Shown here piece by piece: positions 1 through 10,117 of a stretch of DNA of 64,000 bases. The stretch lies in NCBI RefSeq assembly GCF_027627475.1, contig NZ_CP115484.1, positions 4,258,501 through 4,322,500 on the forward strand, in the 5' to 3' direction. The DNA is from Paenibacillus sp. SYP-B4298. Lineage in GTDB: Bacteria; Bacillota; Bacilli; Paenibacillales; Paenibacillaceae. Position 1 is the first letter of the stretch; each line of letters starts with the position of its first letter. Position numbers and translations under genes: made by a program. Below the pieces are notes generated by a model, which was not told the DNA's origin, did not search any database, and saw only the letters and a list, made by a program, of their open reading frames with translations.

Positions 1-366
1 CAGATAGCCTGCCGCCTCGCCTGGGAATAGCTCCTCAATCTGGCGGGCAGTCTGTTCTCTGTCCATGGAAGGCTCAAATTTCACATCACCGAATTGCAGA
101 CGATACAAGGGATCAACCTGTATCAGTTTTAAATAATCTTTAACCGTTCTCCCCACACTTTGAAACAGCTCCTCCAAAAGTTGTGGCATCATTAAAAATG
201 TCGGCCCCCGGTCAAAGCGATAATCCCCTAGCTTAACCGCCGATGTTCTGCCTCCTACCTGCGGCTGCTTCTCTATAACCGTTACCTGGTAGCCCTGCGC
301 CGACAGCAGCATTGCGGCTGCCAGCCCGCCCGGGCCTGCTCCTACAACAACAACGGATCGCTTCAT
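1..366 (-). CDS. Phytoene desaturase/diapophytoene dehydrogenase-type FAD oxidoreductase (3' end beyond window)
   Basis: The frame opens at ATG 366 behind GGGGAGG and runs off the left edge, so only the first 122 residues are visible. It begins MKRSVVVVGAGPGGLAAAML, a textbook GxGxxG dinucleotide-binding fold, followed by an acidic residue in VIEKQ and the GGRT and DRGPTF motifs typical of the CrtI/CrtN carotenoid desaturase family. These enzymes introduce double bonds into phytoene or diapophytoene using FAD. Which of the paralogues (CrtN, CrtP or CrtI) it is cannot be decided from the N-terminus. Neighbouring crt genes, if any, lie outside the window. A plausible promoter (ATACAA 484-489 and ATTTTA 462-467 as read on the plus strand, 16 bp apart) precedes it. 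Confidence 0.85.
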   Translation of the reverse strand, partial: MKRSVVVVGAGPGGLAAAMLLSAQGYQVTVIEKQPQVGGRTSAVKLGDYRFDRGPTFLMMPQLLEELFQSVGRTVKDYLKLIQVDPLYRLQFGDVKFEPSMDREQTARQIEELFPGEAAGYL

Positions 367-461
367 GTTCGGCCTCCCCATCTGGTGTATTCACTTCTGG
401 CTTATGGCCAAAGCTTGTCCAGGCTTTGGCTGCCCGGGGCGTGCAATGCACGTCCTAGCAT

Positions 462-489
462 ATTTTACGAGCCTAATATAATTATACAA
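462..489 (-). promoter_or_regulatory. Possible promoter of the desaturase gene
   Basis: On the minus strand TTGTAT (489-484) is followed after 16 bp by TAAAAT (467-462), about 100 bases upstream of the ATG at 366. It is a moderate match to the housekeeping consensus in an AT-rich patch. A short perfect palindrome (cgtgcaatgcacg, near 441-453) lies between it and the gene. The rest of 367-615 holds nothing I can identify. Confidence 0.4.
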
Positions 490-615
490 TGGAGTGCCGG
501 GAAAACCTAAAGTGTGAATATTCCATTCCTTGCGCCCTAAGCTCCTATCTTCAACTTATGAGTTTTGTCCAGTATATATGCCGTTGCTATCAAAACCGCA
601 CGCCGCAACGCAAAC

Positions 616-662
616 AACCCGGGGGCAACGCTTCGCGCATGGCGAGTCATTGCCCCCGGGTT
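616..662 (-). terminator. Terminator hairpin downstream of the DedA gene
   Basis: A perfect 13-bp inverted repeat (616-628 and 650-662, aacccgggggcaa) encloses a 21-base loop, 31 bases past the stop of the DedA gene. The stem is very GC-rich; the trailing T run on the minus strand is weak. Confidence 0.65.
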
Positions 663-693
663 GGGGGGGACGAGCTTAAAGGCAGCCAGTTGC

Positions 694-1308
694 TTATTCG
701 GCAGACAGATCGGCTTGGGACTTGGCGGCAGCCTCGACCTTGGCCGCCCGCTTCAACATGATCCGCTTGCGCAGCCAGAGCGCGAGCAGTACGATCGGCA
801 CTCCAATGAGGAAGATGTACATCGAAACCTTGCCCACCATACTCTCGGCGGCACGGCCATAATAATAAAACAGAGCGCCAATGACATAAAACTTGATCGC
901 CCGTCCAATCGCTGCATAAGCGATCAATCGCCATAAGGGGAAATTGAGACAGCCAGACAAGATCGTAAACACCTTGAAGGGAATTGGCGTAAATGCCCCA
1001 ACTAGAATCGCGGTCTCCCCGTTCTTCTTGAACATAGCCGTCGCCTTGTCCACCCATTCTCGCTTCAAAATTTTGTACAACAGTGATTTGCCCAGCACCT
1101 TGCCAATCAGATAGCCAAAGGGCGTGCCCATAAGGCAAGCAATGAAACCGACAGTCGCTAGCCAGAGCGCAGAGGATGGATCAATCAGGCTGAGGGACAC
1201 CTGCAGGAAAAACGCAGGCACCGGGAAAATAATAGCGTCAAAAAAGGAGTGGATAAATAATCCCCACGCTCCGAAATCCTTCAAAAAATTCAAAATATCA
1301 TGAAACAA
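694..1308 (-). CDS. DedA/VTT-domain membrane protein (YqaA type)
   Basis: The 204-residue protein has the VTT (SNARE-associated Golgi) fold of DedA proteins: an N-terminal re-entrant segment with proline-rich IIFPVPAFFLQ, a central GTPFGYLIG segment, the FTPIPFKVFTILSG motif and a C-terminal helix ending in a basic tail. Family members act in membrane lipid (undecaprenyl phosphate or phospholipid) translocation and envelope homeostasis; the small YqaA type has no settled substrate. The start is TTG at 1308, chosen because AAGGAG lies 8 bases upstream. It appears to be transcribed alone. Confidence 0.85.
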   Translation of the reverse strand: MFHDILNFLKDFGAWGLFIHSFFDAIIFPVPAFFLQVSLSLIDPSSALWLATVGFIACLMGTPFGYLIGKVLGKSLLYKILKREWVDKATAMFKKNGETAILVGAFTPIPFKVFTILSGCLNFPLWRLIAYAAIGRAIKFYVIGALFYYYGRAAESMVGKVSMYIFLIGVPIVLLALWLRKRIMLKRAAKVEAAAKSQADLSAE

Positions 1309-1565
1309 TGCGCTGGCTCCTTCCTACATCCTGTCAATCGTCAAGCTTACATCGCTGCCTGTCATTCTCCCTGAACGGTAGAACTGCGTCTCGTAGAAAT
1401 ATAAGCCCATCTTCATATGCGTCTTACAACCAGGAAGGCACGACCGCATGGTACAGGTATGCGCGCAACCTGACTTAATATATATACGTATTCGACAAAG
1501 TACTGGTTTCATCTCCCCGTAAAATTAGTTGTTGCAACGGAATGAATCGCTCACTGGCCATGCTA
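1309..1565. other. Intergenic region without recognisable gene
   Basis: Between the start of the DedA gene and the terminator of the zinc GTPase gene there is only a short open frame (1324-1512, minus) with no ribosome site and a cysteine-rich, non-protein-like composition. It presumably holds the DedA promoter, but no convincing -35/-10 pair was found. Confidence 0.4.
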
Positions 1566-1617
1566 AACAAGCAAACACCAAGAACGCTCCATACGGCATT
1601 CTCAGTGTTTGCTTGTT
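1566..1617 (-). terminator. Terminator of the CobW-family gene
   Basis: A perfect 13-bp inverted repeat (aacaagcaaacac at 1566-1578, complement at 1605-1617) lies about 60 bases beyond the stop codon at 1675, with a 26-base loop. Confidence 0.6.
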
Positions 1618-1674
1618 ATTTGTAAATGGCTTAAATCGGACTTTCTGGAAAGCCCAGATATGCGGCCTATATCG

Positions 1675-2907
1675 CTACTGTCCCTGACGGCTGGACAGCA
1701 GTTCAGCCGATGTTCGCTCCAGCTCATGAAGGCGCTCCAGCAGCAGCTCCTTGGAAAAATGCTCCCCTATAAACACGGCAACATCATTCACCTTCCCTTG
1801 CGGGTTGATGCGCAGGAAATCCGTCTCTCGGTATGCATATTGAAACATGAAGCGACTGGATGTCTCGGCGAAGGTCACGACCCCCTTGGCACGGTAAATA
1901 TCATCCGGGAGCTGCTTCAGGAATGCCTCGAACAGCTCTCCGTCCACAGGAGCGGACAAATAATAGGTGACAGCCATCACATGCTCATGGCTCTGATGTG
2001 CATGGCTCGCGTGAGAATGGGAGCCATGAGCAGGCTTCTCGTGCCCATACCGCTCCTGCGCATAGTGATCCGTCGCTTCGTCATCCCCGGCCGAATGAAC
2101 GTTATGATGTTCTCCCTTGCCAAGCGCTCCCTGCTCGGCCTGCCCGCCATAGTCCGCCTCCCCATGATGGTCATGGGCACAGCCGTGGCCGCAGCTCTCA
2201 TGCTGCTGTGGATGATGGCTCGTCCGACCATGACTGCTGTTCTCAGACTCCCCGTCTCGATCACCCTGCTGACCACTCCTGTATTCGACGCCAGACTCCC
2301 CGAGCAGGCTCGCCGGATCAACGACAGTCCGCACGGCAACATGCAGCGCCGCCTTCGCGTTCCACTCTCTGACTAGCTGCTGCGCCTCCACCAGTTGCTC
2401 CGGCTCAAGCAGATCCGCCTTGTTAATGAGAAGCTGTGTTGCGCAGCGAATCTGCTCCTTCATCAGCTTGAAGGTCGCTCCCTTGCTGTCGCGGCTGCGG
2501 CGCAGCAGCTCTGGACCATCAACCACGGTAATGATCGTCCGCAGATCCACCTCGGTGAACAGCGCCGCCTCTGTCACGCCATCGATAATCTCCAGCGGAT
2601 TAGCCGCTCCTGTCGATTCAATCAGGAGCACATCCGGCTGATGCTCGGCAATCAATTGTTGAATCTCCACGCCGAGATCGCCGCGGATGCTGCAACAGAT
2701 GCAGCCGCCGAGCATCTCGCTCATCGGCACCTGACGGTCAACCAGCACACCGTCCAGATTAATGTCTCCCAGTTCGTTCATCACCACCGCAACCTTGCTG
2801 TCCATCGCTTGATAATAGTCGATAAGACGAGCGAGCAGCGTCGTCTTGCCGCTGCCCAAAAATCCAGTCAACAAATGGATCGGAATGGGACCCTTTGGCA
2901 ATGTCAT
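1675..2907 (-). CDS. CobW/YciC (ZigA)-family zinc metallochaperone GTPase
   Basis: A 410-residue G3E GTPase. Walker A is GFLGSGKTT (about 15-23); the metal-binding GCICC motif of the COG0523 family is at 68-72; guanine specificity is in INKADL. A long histidine/glycine/aspartate-rich linker (about 240-330) precedes the C-terminal CobW domain and suits zinc storage or delivery. The frame extends upstream, but ATG 2907 is preferred: GGAGG sits 12 bases before it and the family N-terminus starts here. A near-perfect Zur box lies 40 bases upstream, so the gene is probably induced by zinc starvation, like B. subtilis yciC. It should supply zinc to client enzymes when zinc is short. Confidence 0.9.
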   Translation of the reverse strand: MTLPKGPIPIHLLTGFLGSGKTTLLARLIDYYQAMDSKVAVVMNELGDINLDGVLVDRQVPMSEMLGGCICCSIRGDLGVEIQQLIAEHQPDVLLIESTGAANPLEIIDGVTEAALFTEVDLRTIITVVDGPELLRRSRDSKGATFKLMKEQIRCATQLLINKADLLEPEQLVEAQQLVREWNAKAALHVAVRTVVDPASLLGESGVEYRSGQQGDRDGESENSSHGRTSHHPQQHESCGHGCAHDHHGEADYGGQAEQGALGKGEHHNVHSAGDDEATDHYAQERYGHEKPAHGSHSHASHAHQSHEHVMAVTYYLSAPVDGELFEAFLKQLPDDIYRAKGVVTFAETSSRFMFQYAYRETDFLRINPQGKVNDVAVFIGEHFSKELLLERLHELERTSAELLSSRQGQ

Positions 2908-2944
2908 CTTGTCTTCAACCTCCAGCCTGTTTCTTCGGATTATA

Positions 2945-2959
2945 TCGTAATCATTACGG
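2945..2959. promoter_or_regulatory. Zur operator
   Basis: The sequence tcgtaatcattacgg matches the Bacillus Zur core TCGTAATnATTACGA at 14 of 15 positions, in the promoter region of the CobW-family gene. Binding of zinc-loaded Zur here would repress transcription when zinc is plentiful. Confidence 0.85.
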
Positions 2960-3076
2960 TAGTGACAAGACACCGCTGAGCGGCACACTGTGGTAACGGA
3001 CAATCACCGTCGCGTATGCGATGCAACGGGACGTACCGTACATGCCGAGCAGCGGGGTACCCTCGCTCTCCTGCCG

Positions 3077-4747
3077 CTACGACTCCTCCACCATCGCAGT
3101 GAAGGCGCGTGTATATTCATATTCCCCGGTCAGCTCCGCTCCTGCGGCATCATATCGCTTGACCTGGAGCGTACAGATGAAGGCCGCGCCTTGCTGCCAG
3201 GTCGGATCGACCCGAATCGTGCCCCCCATCAGCTCGATCAGGTTTTTGCAGATCGCGAGCCCAAGACCTGTCCCGCCAAACCTGCGGGTCATGGACGAGT
3301 CGAGCTGTGAGAAAGGCTTGAACAGCAGCGGGATTTTGTCCTGCGGAATGCCAACCCCTGTATCCTTGACAGCGATCTCGATCAGCAGCGAATGCGGGCA
3401 AGCCCGCAGCAAGCACGCCTGTACCAGAACCTCGCCTTCTGGGGTGAACTTGACCGCATTGCCAACCAGATTAATCAGCACCTGGCGGAGCTTCGTTGCA
3501 TCGCCTACCACAACCTCCGGCAAGCCCTCCTCCAGCACATAGCTCATCGTCAGATGCTCGCCCTTGGACTTCGCCTTGAACAGATCGAACGTCTCGCTGA
3601 AGCAGGCCTCCAGTTGGAAGGGCACCTCCTCCAGCTCCATCTTGCCTGACTCGATCTTGGAATAATCCAGAATATCATTGATGACCAGCAGCAAGGCATC
3701 CCCGCTCTTACGGATAATATGAGCGTACTCCCGCTGCTCCTCCGTCAGCTCCGTCTCCAGCAGCAGCGTCGTCATCCCGAGCACACCGTTCATCGGCGTC
3801 CGAATCTCATGGCTCACCATCGCCAGGAAATCCGTCTTGGCCTGTGCCGCAATCTCCGCCCGCTCCTTCGCCTGGACCAATTCCTCCTCGAACCGTTTGC
3901 GCTCCGTAATATCGATAATCGTACAGGCAAAGATGGGCTCATTGTCCACAAGCGCCTTGCCGATCTGAATTTCGGCCTCGAAGGTGCTGCCATCCTTGCG
4001 CCGCGGAGCAACCTGAATGAATGCACCGGTATGAGCTGTCAGTTGCCCTGTGCCACTCCCCTCTTCACAGTCGCCCGCCAGCACGGCAAGATCAGGAATC
4101 AGCTCAACCATCCACATCCCTACGGCCTCCTGCGGCGTATACTGAAACATCGGCTCCACAGCCGGGTTCACGGTCAGAATCAAGCCGTCCTGGTCGAACG
4201 TGACCATCGTATGAATCGATGTCTCGCCCACCACCCGCGCCTGTGCCTGCGTCTTGCTCAGCTTGCTTGCCGTAATGCGCAGCTCCTGATTGATCCGCTC
4301 CAGCTCCTTCGTCTTCTGATGCAGTAGCTCTGTCTGCAACTGCAGCCGCTTGTTGCTGATGTAGATGCTGACGAAGCCGTCAATCTTGGAGCGCAAGATT
4401 TGCGGCACGAACGGCTTGAGCATGTAGTCGATCGCCCCGACCGAATAGCCGGTATAGAAATGCTCCGACTCCTTGCTCGTCGCGGAGATGAAGATGATCG
4501 GAATTTCCTTCGTCTTCTCCCGCGCCTTGATCAGTCGGGCTGTCTCGAAGCCGTCCATACCTGGCATTTGCACATCCATTACAATAACCGCATAGTCATC
4601 CTTCAGCAGGCGGCGAAGAGCCTCCTCACCTGAGAAACATTTCACCAGATTATAGCTTCGGTCGCCCAGCACCGCCTCGATCGCCAGGAGATTGTCCGGG
4701 TTGTCATCCACTAACAAAATGTTAATCGGTTGCTCCGTAGCATACAC
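3077..4747 (-). CDS. Receiver-PAS-histidine kinase (hybrid sensor)
   Basis: A 556-residue cytoplasmic protein. It has an N-terminal receiver (1-120; phospho-acceptor Asp58 in [10 protein letters not shown]), a coiled coil (about 130-165), a PAS/PAC domain (about 175-285), then HisKA with His313 in [13 protein letters not shown] and HATPase_c with N (NLVGNAVKF), G1 (DTGVGIP) and G2 (GGTGLGLAI) boxes. No membrane segment is present, so its input is probably phosphotransfer to the N-terminal receiver plus a PAS signal. It is the last gene of a three-gene operon, 24 bases after the CheR-like gene. A receiver placed before the kinase suggests it acts downstream of the large hybrid kinase encoded first. 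Confidence 0.9.
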   Translation of the reverse strand: MYATEQPINILLVDDNPDNLLAIEAVLGDRSYNLVKCFSGEEALRRLLKDDYAVIVMDVQMPGMDGFETARLIKAREKTKEIPIIFISATSKESEHFYTGYSVGAIDYMLKPFVPQILRSKIDGFVSIYISNKRLQLQTELLHQKTKELERINQELRITASKLSKTQAQARVVGETSIHTMVTFDQDGLILTVNPAVEPMFQYTPQEAVGMWMVELIPDLAVLAGDCEEGSGTGQLTAHTGAFIQVAPRRKDGSTFEAEIQIGKALVDNEPIFACTIIDITERKRFEEELVQAKERAEIAAQAKTDFLAMVSHEIRTPMNGVLGMTTLLLETELTEEQREYAHIIRKSGDALLLVINDILDYSKIESGKMELEEVPFQLEACFSETFDLFKAKSKGEHLTMSYVLEEGLPEVVVGDATKLRQVLINLVGNAVKFTPEGEVLVQACLLRACPHSLLIEIAVKDTGVGIPQDKIPLLFKPFSQLDSSMTRRFGGTGLGLAICKNLIELMGGTIRVDPTWQQGAAFICTLQVKRYDAAGAELTGEYEYTRAFTAMVEES

Positions 4748-4771
4748 TCACTCTTCACCTGCCCTCATCCT

Positions 4772-5545
4772 CTATCTGAACTTCCGGTACAGCCGGTTGT
4801 GCATATCCAGCTCGTCGTAATCGGCGGCATGCTGCGTAAAATTAATCGTTTCCTTCGTGCCCAATACCAGCACACCAAAGGTGCTCAAGCTGTCATACAA
4901 CAGATGATGCACATGATCCTGCAACTGCTGGTTGAAGTAGATCATTACATTTCTGCACAAAATAACATGAAATTCGTTAAATGAACTGTCTGTCACCAAA
5001 TTATGCTGGGCAAAGACGATGTTTTTCTTCAAGTCGGCATTAAAAATAACCGAATCATATCTCGCCGTATAGTATTGCGAAAAGTCAGCCCTGCCTCCGG
5101 CCTCCATGTAGTTGCGCGTGTACAGACGCATCCGCTCCAGCGGGAAGACGCCCGTCTTGGCCCGCTCCAGAATATCCCCGTTCGCATCGGTGGCATAGAT
5201 GCGGGTTTTATCATACAGCCCCTCCTCCTGCAGCAGGATCGCCATCGAGTACACCTCCTCGCCGCTGGAGCAGCCGGCATGCCAGATGCGGATGAACGGA
5301 TAGGTTCGCAGCAGCGGCACCACCTTTCTGCGGAACGCCAGAAACATCTCGGGATCGCGGAACATCTCTGTCACATGGATGGTCAGATCCGCCAGCAGTC
5401 GATCCATGAATGCCCGATCATGCAGCACCCTCTCTAACAGGGATGTAATCGTCGGAAGCTGCTCAGCGTTCACTCTGTGCCAGATGCGGCGGCGTATGGA
5501 GGAGAAGGCATAGTTGCGGAAATCATAGCCGTACATCCGATACAC
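4772..5545 (-). CDS. cheR: CheR-like protein-glutamate methyltransferase
   Basis: The protein matches CheR: an N-terminal helical domain, the SAM-binding motif IRIWHAGCSSGEEVYS, IYATDANG, and the catalytic-core segments VIFNADLKKNIVFAQHN and VILCRNVMIYF. CheR proteins transfer methyl groups from S-adenosylmethionine to receptor glutamates; fused or neighbouring kinases often use such domains outside chemotaxis. The first ordinary start in frame is GTG 5545, but homologous sequence continues upstream (IEIELLLDAVYRMYGYDFR spans it) to a stop at 5624-5626 with no ATG, GTG or TTG. The real start may be non-standard (ATC 5611 or CTG 5560), or the gene may have lost its start. No cheB is nearby. 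Confidence 0.85.
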   Translation of the reverse strand: MYRMYGYDFRNYAFSSIRRRIWHRVNAEQLPTITSLLERVLHDRAFMDRLLADLTIHVTEMFRDPEMFLAFRRKVVPLLRTYPFIRIWHAGCSSGEEVYSMAILLQEEGLYDKTRIYATDANGDILERAKTGVFPLERMRLYTRNYMEAGGRADFSQYYTARYDSVIFNADLKKNIVFAQHNLVTDSSFNEFHVILCRNVMIYFNQQLQDHVHHLLYDSLSTFGVLVLGTKETINFTQHAADYDELDMHNRLYRKFR

Positions 5546-5603
5546 GGCATCAAGGAGCAGCTCGATCTCGATCCGTTCCCGCTCGCCTATCTCATGCTGT
5601 TGC

Positions 5604-8600
5604 TTATTGATATAACCACACCCTCATCAGAGACAGTAGCTGCTCCGTATTTACCGGCTTGGCAATATAATCCGATGCGCCGGCCTCAATGCATTTATCC
5701 CTGTCATCCTTCATTGCCTTGGAGGTGACTGCGATAATCGGGAGCCGTTCGAATTGCGGTCTCATCCGAATCTCGCGCATCGCCTCGTAGCCGTCCATCT
5801 CCGGCATCATAATATCCATCAGCACCAGATCAATATCCGCTTGCCGCTCAAGCTGCTCTAATGCCTCCTTGCCGTTCTCCGCATAGACAATATTCATCTT
5901 GTACCCTTCCAGCACACTGGAGAGCGCAAACACATTGCGAATATCGTCATCGGCAATCAAGATGGTTTTGTCCTCAAAGATGGATTCCATATTGTGAAGC
6001 TTGCGCAGCATCTTGCGCTTGTCCTCGGGCAGATCAGCCTCCACCCGATGCAGGAACAGCGTCGTCTCGTCCAGCAGCCGCTCGGGGGACTTGACATCCT
6101 TGATAATGATAGTGCCGGCATATTTTTTGAGCTGCAGCTCCTGCTTCTTATCCAGCTCACGGCCGGTATAGATAATAATCGGCAGCTCCCGCAGCCGCTC
6201 ATGGCCGCGAATCGCATCAAGCAGTTGGAAGCCGGAGATGTCCGGCAGCCCCAGATCCAGCACCATGCAGTCGAATTGCTGCTCCTTGAGCTGCGCAAGC
6301 GCCTCCCCTCCAGTGGACACTGCACGGATCAGCACATCATCATGCCCGATCAGCTCCATAATGCTGCGGCGCTGCGCCTCATCGTCCTCCACCAGCAAGA
6401 GCCGCTTCAGATCACGCTCCAGAAACGCCTCGATCTGGTTGAACACCTGCTCCAGACTATACTTGTCCGCTGGCTTCTTCACATAAGCGAGCGCGCCCAT
6501 GGACAGCCCTTGCTGAATATTGTCGGCTACCGAGATCACATGAACAGGAATATGCCGCGTCTGCGCATGATGCTTCAGCTGGTGAAGCACCGCCCAGCCG
6601 TCCAGCACAGGTAGCTGTATATCGAGCAATATCGCATCTGGTGTATACAGCCGCGCATACGACAGTCCCTTGTCGCCTTGCAGCGCGACGATCGCCTTGA
6701 AGCCGCGGGAACGGGCAATGTCGAGCAGCACCTTGGCGAAGTTGACATCGTCCTCGATGATCAGCACCACCTTATCGGATGGCTGGAGCTGCTCCAGATC
6801 GTCTTCGATACACGAATCAGCCCTCTTGTCCGGCTCCTCCTTGTCGTTCCATTCGGCTACGCGACCTGCCGCAGCCTCTGCGGCTGCGTGCAACGGCAGA
6901 GGCTGCGGCAGAGGCTGCGGCAAAGGCGTATGCTCGTGCCGCCACTGGGCAAGGTTCCTCTCCGAGCCCGCCTCCTCCTGAGGGATATGCGCCTCCGGTA
7001 TATAGAGCGTGAAGGTGCTGCCTTTCCCTTCTTCACTGCTCAGATCAATGACTCCGCCCAGCAGCGAGGCCAGCTCCTGGCTGATCGCCAGGCCCAGGCC
7101 GGTGCCGCCATAGATGCGGCTCGTCGTTCCATCCGCCTGCTGGAACGCCTCGAAGATCAATTGCTGCTTGTCAGCCGGTATGCCAATACCAGTATCCGTC
7201 ACCTCGAACGCCACCAGCCTGCCTCTTCCCGCAAGCAGTGGCTGCTCCTGCGGCTGCGCGCGGCGAATACGGAATATCACCTTTCCATGTGACGTGAACT
7301 TGAACGCATTGGAGAGCAGATTCTTGAATACCTGCTTCAGCCTGTGGCTGTCGGTATAGATTTCGGTCGGAAGATTATCATCCAAGACCGTCTCCAGAGC
7401 AATTCCCCGCTGACTGCTGACGGGCATGAAGCTGCGTCGAACGTACTGCTCCAGCTTGTCTAGCGGCACACTTTCGATCACGACCTCCATCTTGCCCGCA
7501 CTAATCTTGGACAGATCTAGAATCTCATCGATCAGCTTGAGCAGATCGCTGCCGGATGAATGAATCGTAGCCGCGAACTCCACCTGCTTCCTCGTCAGAT
7601 TGCCCTCCTGATTATCCATCAGCATCTGCGACAGAATCAGCAAGCTGTTAAGCGGCGTGCGCAGCTCATGGGACATGTTGGTCAGAAACTCCGTCTTGTA
7701 TTTGGACGACAGGGCTAACTGCACGGCCTGCTGCTCCAGCGCTGCCTTCGTCCGCTCCAACTGTTCATTTACCAGCTTCGCCTGCCTCATCTCGCGCTCC
7801 AGCAGATGCGTCTTCTGCAGCAGCTCCTCATTCGTCTGCTCCAGCTCCTCCTGCTGCATCTGCAGCAGCTCCTCCGACTTCTTGAGCTGCTTCGTCTGCT
7901 CCTCCAATCGTTCGTTCGAGCTGCGCAGCTCCTCCTGCTGGGAGATCAGCTCCTCAGACTGTGCCTGCAGCTCTTCCGATTGCGCCTGTGATTCTCGCAG
8001 CAATTCCCCGATACGGATACGGTCGAACAGATTGTTGAACAGCACGCCCAGATTGCCGGACACCTCGCGCAGCAGTCTGCGCTGCAAGTCCGTGAAGGGC
8101 GTCATCGAGGCCAGCTCAATGACGGCTACGGTGCGATCATTATACAGAATGGGATACAGCAGCAGATGGGACGGCGCACTGCTGCCCAAGCCAGAATGCA
8201 CCCTTACATAGTCATCCGGCACCTGGGACAGCTTGAGCGGCCGCTTCTCCAGCGCGCACTGGCCAACCAGTCCCTGTCCAAATACGAATAGCTTCTCGAA
8301 GGCCGACTCATCCTCAAAGGCAAAAGCGCCCTCCAGCTTGAAAAACTGCTGTTCCCCATACCCCTGGCGCACATACAAAGCACCATAAGCAGCTTCTACC
8401 ATTGTAGCGATTGTATTAATAAAGGCATGACTAGCCGCTTCAATCGTTGTATCGGCCTGCAGCGTCGTAACCACCGCGGCGAGATTGGACTGAATCCAGG
8501 ATTCCTCCTCGACCCGCTTGTTGTATAGCTGCTCCCGGCTGCTCTTCTCCTCTATATCATCTGCCAGCTTATTGAACACCTGCGACACCTCGCCGAATTC

Positions 8601-9320
8601 ATCCTTGCGGGAAATTCGCACGCGCGCGTGGGCATCCAATGTGCCACGGGCGAAGCCCCGGATAATAGCGGCCAGACTGTCCAGCCCCTGGCTAAGATGG
8701 CGGACATTCCACATCATAGCCGCTGCACTGAGCACCAGGCCAATCAGAGCTGTCAGCCACATGAGCTGCGAAGTGCGCTCGTTATCCTCCAGCGCCTGCT
8801 CGAACGCCTCACTCATGCCCCGTTTCTGGTAGCTTGCCAGCTCGTTGGTGCGGTATAGCAGCTCATTTTGGGCATCCAGCCCCTCGTTCATCAGCAGGTC
8901 GACCGCAGCTCTGATCTCACCCTTGCCGGACAGTTGGAGAGCCGACTGGATAAAAGCTCTATATTCATCCTGTGCCTGCTCCATCTCCGAGAATATCTTC
9001 GTCTCCAGTTGTCCCCCCTCTGTGAGCTCCAACTGGTCGTATACGTCTGCTGCCCGGCTCCAGGCTGTGCGGATCGGCTCCATCTGTGCCGCCTTCGCCT
9101 CGTCTGTCGGACTCAGCAGCATATTCGTAAGACTCTTGGCAACCTCATTGACTTGGGTACGATACTCATAGGCCAGCAGCAGCTTCTGGTATCTGGCATT
9201 GTAGAGCAGATTCAGCTCCTTGCTCTGATCACGGGTGTTGACGATGCCCATGCCAGCGAGCAGCCCCACGACAGCGATTAGAAATATGGAGCCAATCATC
9301 ATCTTCGTCTTCATCTTCAT
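5604..9320 (-). CDS. Membrane hybrid histidine kinase with HAMP, GAF and three receiver domains
   Basis: A 1238-residue sensor. Domain order: TM1 (about 8-28), an extracytoplasmic four-helix MCP-like region, TM2 (about 185-205), HAMP (about 206-260), GAF (about 280-430), a Q/E-rich coiled coil (about 440-540), HisKA with His551 in [13 protein letters not shown], HATPase_c, then three receivers with aspartates in [16 protein letters not shown] and [11 protein letters not shown] 9320 is chosen because AAAGGTGA lies 8 bases upstream. It heads the operon with the CheR-like methyltransferase, whose frame overlaps or closely follows this gene's end, so the receptor-like N-terminus is a candidate methylation target. 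The phosphorelay output is not encoded here. Confidence 0.9.
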   Translation of the reverse strand: MKMKTKMMIGSIFLIAVVGLLAGMGIVNTRDQSKELNLLYNARYQKLLLAYEYRTQVNEVAKSLTNMLLSPTDEAKAAQMEPIRTAWSRAADVYDQLELTEGGQLETKIFSEMEQAQDEYRAFIQSALQLSGKGEIRAAVDLLMNEGLDAQNELLYRTNELASYQKRGMSEAFEQALEDNERTSQLMWLTALIGLVLSAAAMMWNVRHLSQGLDSLAAIIRGFARGTLDAHARVRISRKDEFGEVSQVFNKLADDIEEKSSREQLYNKRVEEESWIQSNLAAVVTTLQADTTIEAASHAFINTIATMVEAAYGALYVRQGYGEQQFFKLEGAFAFEDESAFEKLFVFGQGLVGQCALEKRPLKLSQVPDDYVRVHSGLGSSAPSHLLLYPILYNDRTVAVIELASMTPFTDLQRRLLREVSGNLGVLFNNLFDRIRIGELLRESQAQSEELQAQSEELISQQEELRSSNERLEEQTKQLKKSEELLQMQQEELEQTNEELLQKTHLLEREMRQAKLVNEQLERTKAALEQQAVQLALSSKYKTEFLTNMSHELRTPLNSLLILSQMLMDNQEGNLTRKQVEFAATIHSSGSDLLKLIDEILDLSKISAGKMEVVIESVPLDKLEQYVRRSFMPVSSQRGIALETVLDDNLPTEIYTDSHRLKQVFKNLLSNAFKFTSHGKVIFRIRRAQPQEQPLLAGRGRLVAFEVTDTGIGIPADKQQLIFEAFQQADGTTSRIYGGTGLGLAISQELASLLGGVIDLSSEEGKGSTFTLYIPEAHIPQEEAGSERNLAQWRHEHTPLPQPLPQPLPLHAAAEAAAGRVAEWNDKEEPDKRADSCIEDDLEQLQPSDKVVLIIEDDVNFAKVLLDIARSRGFKAIVALQGDKGLSYARLYTPDAILLDIQLPVLDGWAVLHQLKHHAQTRHIPVHVISVADNIQQGLSMGALAYVKKPADKYSLEQVFNQIEAFLERDLKRLLLVEDDEAQRRSIMELIGHDDVLIRAVSTGGEALAQLKEQQFDCMVLDLGLPDISGFQLLDAIRGHERLRELPIIIYTGRELDKKQELQLKKYAGTIIIKDVKSPERLLDETTLFLHRVEADLPEDKRKMLRKLHNMESIFEDKTILIADDDIRNVFALSSVLEGYKMNIVYAENGKEALEQLERQADIDLVLMDIMMPEMDGYEAMREIRMRPQFERLPIIAVTSKAMKDDRDKCIEAGASDYIAKPVNTEQLLSLMRVWLYQ

Positions 9321-9494
9321 ATCGTACACATCACCTTTATTTCCTCCAGTCGTATACTGCGCACCGCCGGGCCATACATACAAATATAGACAAGCCTATA
9401 GTGAACAGCTTGCCTTGCGAGGTATGGAGTCTATGAATGGCGTGGCAGCCCTGTTGCTGCCGACCATGCCTGTCATTAACCGGATACGGAGGCG

Positions 9495-9893
9495 ATGAAA
9501 CACGTGGCGGGAATTATTTTTTGTCCGAAAATTCTCCCCCGTCAGCCTATCATCATGCACCAACTCAATCGTCTAGCTAATAAAAAAAATAATAGACTCT
9601 TAATGACCGCTCTATCGAATGATACTATAATAGATATTATCTATTTAAATACATTAGGTGAATCAGAAGTTCTATTCTCTGAATACACTCAAGAAAAAGA
9701 TAAGGATACCATAGTTACAATTGATAGTGAAAAAATGGATGAATTTCTGACAAAAGATGTAGATCAGTTCTTGCTAGTTCTAAATAATAAGGATGATGAC
9801 ATGTTGCTTGACATATTGGCAGTTAACGAAGGGATAAATCCTGGATCGACTAGTTTTCAAAGGATTATTAAACTAATCCCTTATGAAAAATAA
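9495..9893 (+). CDS. Hypothetical protein of the AT-rich island
   Basis: The open frame is 132 codons, but the proximal third resembles the GC-rich flank and the acidic AT-rich part begins near ATG 9603, so the true start may be 9555 or 9603. The distal protein is acidic (IDSEKMDEFLTKDVDQFLLV...) with no motif I recognise, no signal peptide and no membrane segment. Base composition falls sharply below the neighbours, which suggests transfer. It lies 14 bases before another small gene in the same direction. An immunity or accessory role is possible but not supported by any motif. Confidence 0.45.
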   Translation: MKHVAGIIFCPKILPRQPIIMHQLNRLANKKNNRLLMTALSNDTIIDIIYLNTLGESEVLFSEYTQEKDKDTIVTIDSEKMDEFLTKDVDQFLLVLNNKDDDMLLDILAVNEGINPGSTSFQRIIKLIPYEK

Positions 9894-9907
9894 TTTGATG
9901 AAAACAG

Positions 9908-10117
9908 GTGACAGCATTGCTGGAAAATATGATCGAGTTTATTAGATGGACAGTACTAGATAATAAAAAGGTTGTTGTTTTCTTGCATAATGGTGAAATT
10001 ATTAGAGGTAGATCTTTAGCTTACTCAGATAACATATTGCAGATTATAGAAGAGGAATCAATAAGTAAAATAAATACCGTTGACATATCCGATATATTTA
10101 GTATCAAGGAAAATTGA
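9908..10117 (+). CDS. Small Sm-like hypothetical protein
   Basis: A 69-residue frame from GTG 9908 (or 62 residues from ATG 9929). The core KKVVVFLHNGEIIRGRSLAYSDNILQIIEE-type pattern, with a bent five-strand feel and a conserved-looking NGE-x-IRG turn, resembles LSm/Sm-fold small proteins, but this is only a pattern impression. It follows the previous gene by 14 bases and shares its AT-rich codon use, so the two are probably cotranscribed and acquired together. Function unknown. Confidence 0.45.
   Translation: MTALLENMIEFIRWTVLDNKKVVVFLHNGEIIRGRSLAYSDNILQIIEEESISKINTVDISDIFSIKEN

Noticed and set aside
1324-1512. 62-codon open frame
   Set aside because: No ribosome site and an improbable composition; it overlaps the probable promoter region of the DedA gene.
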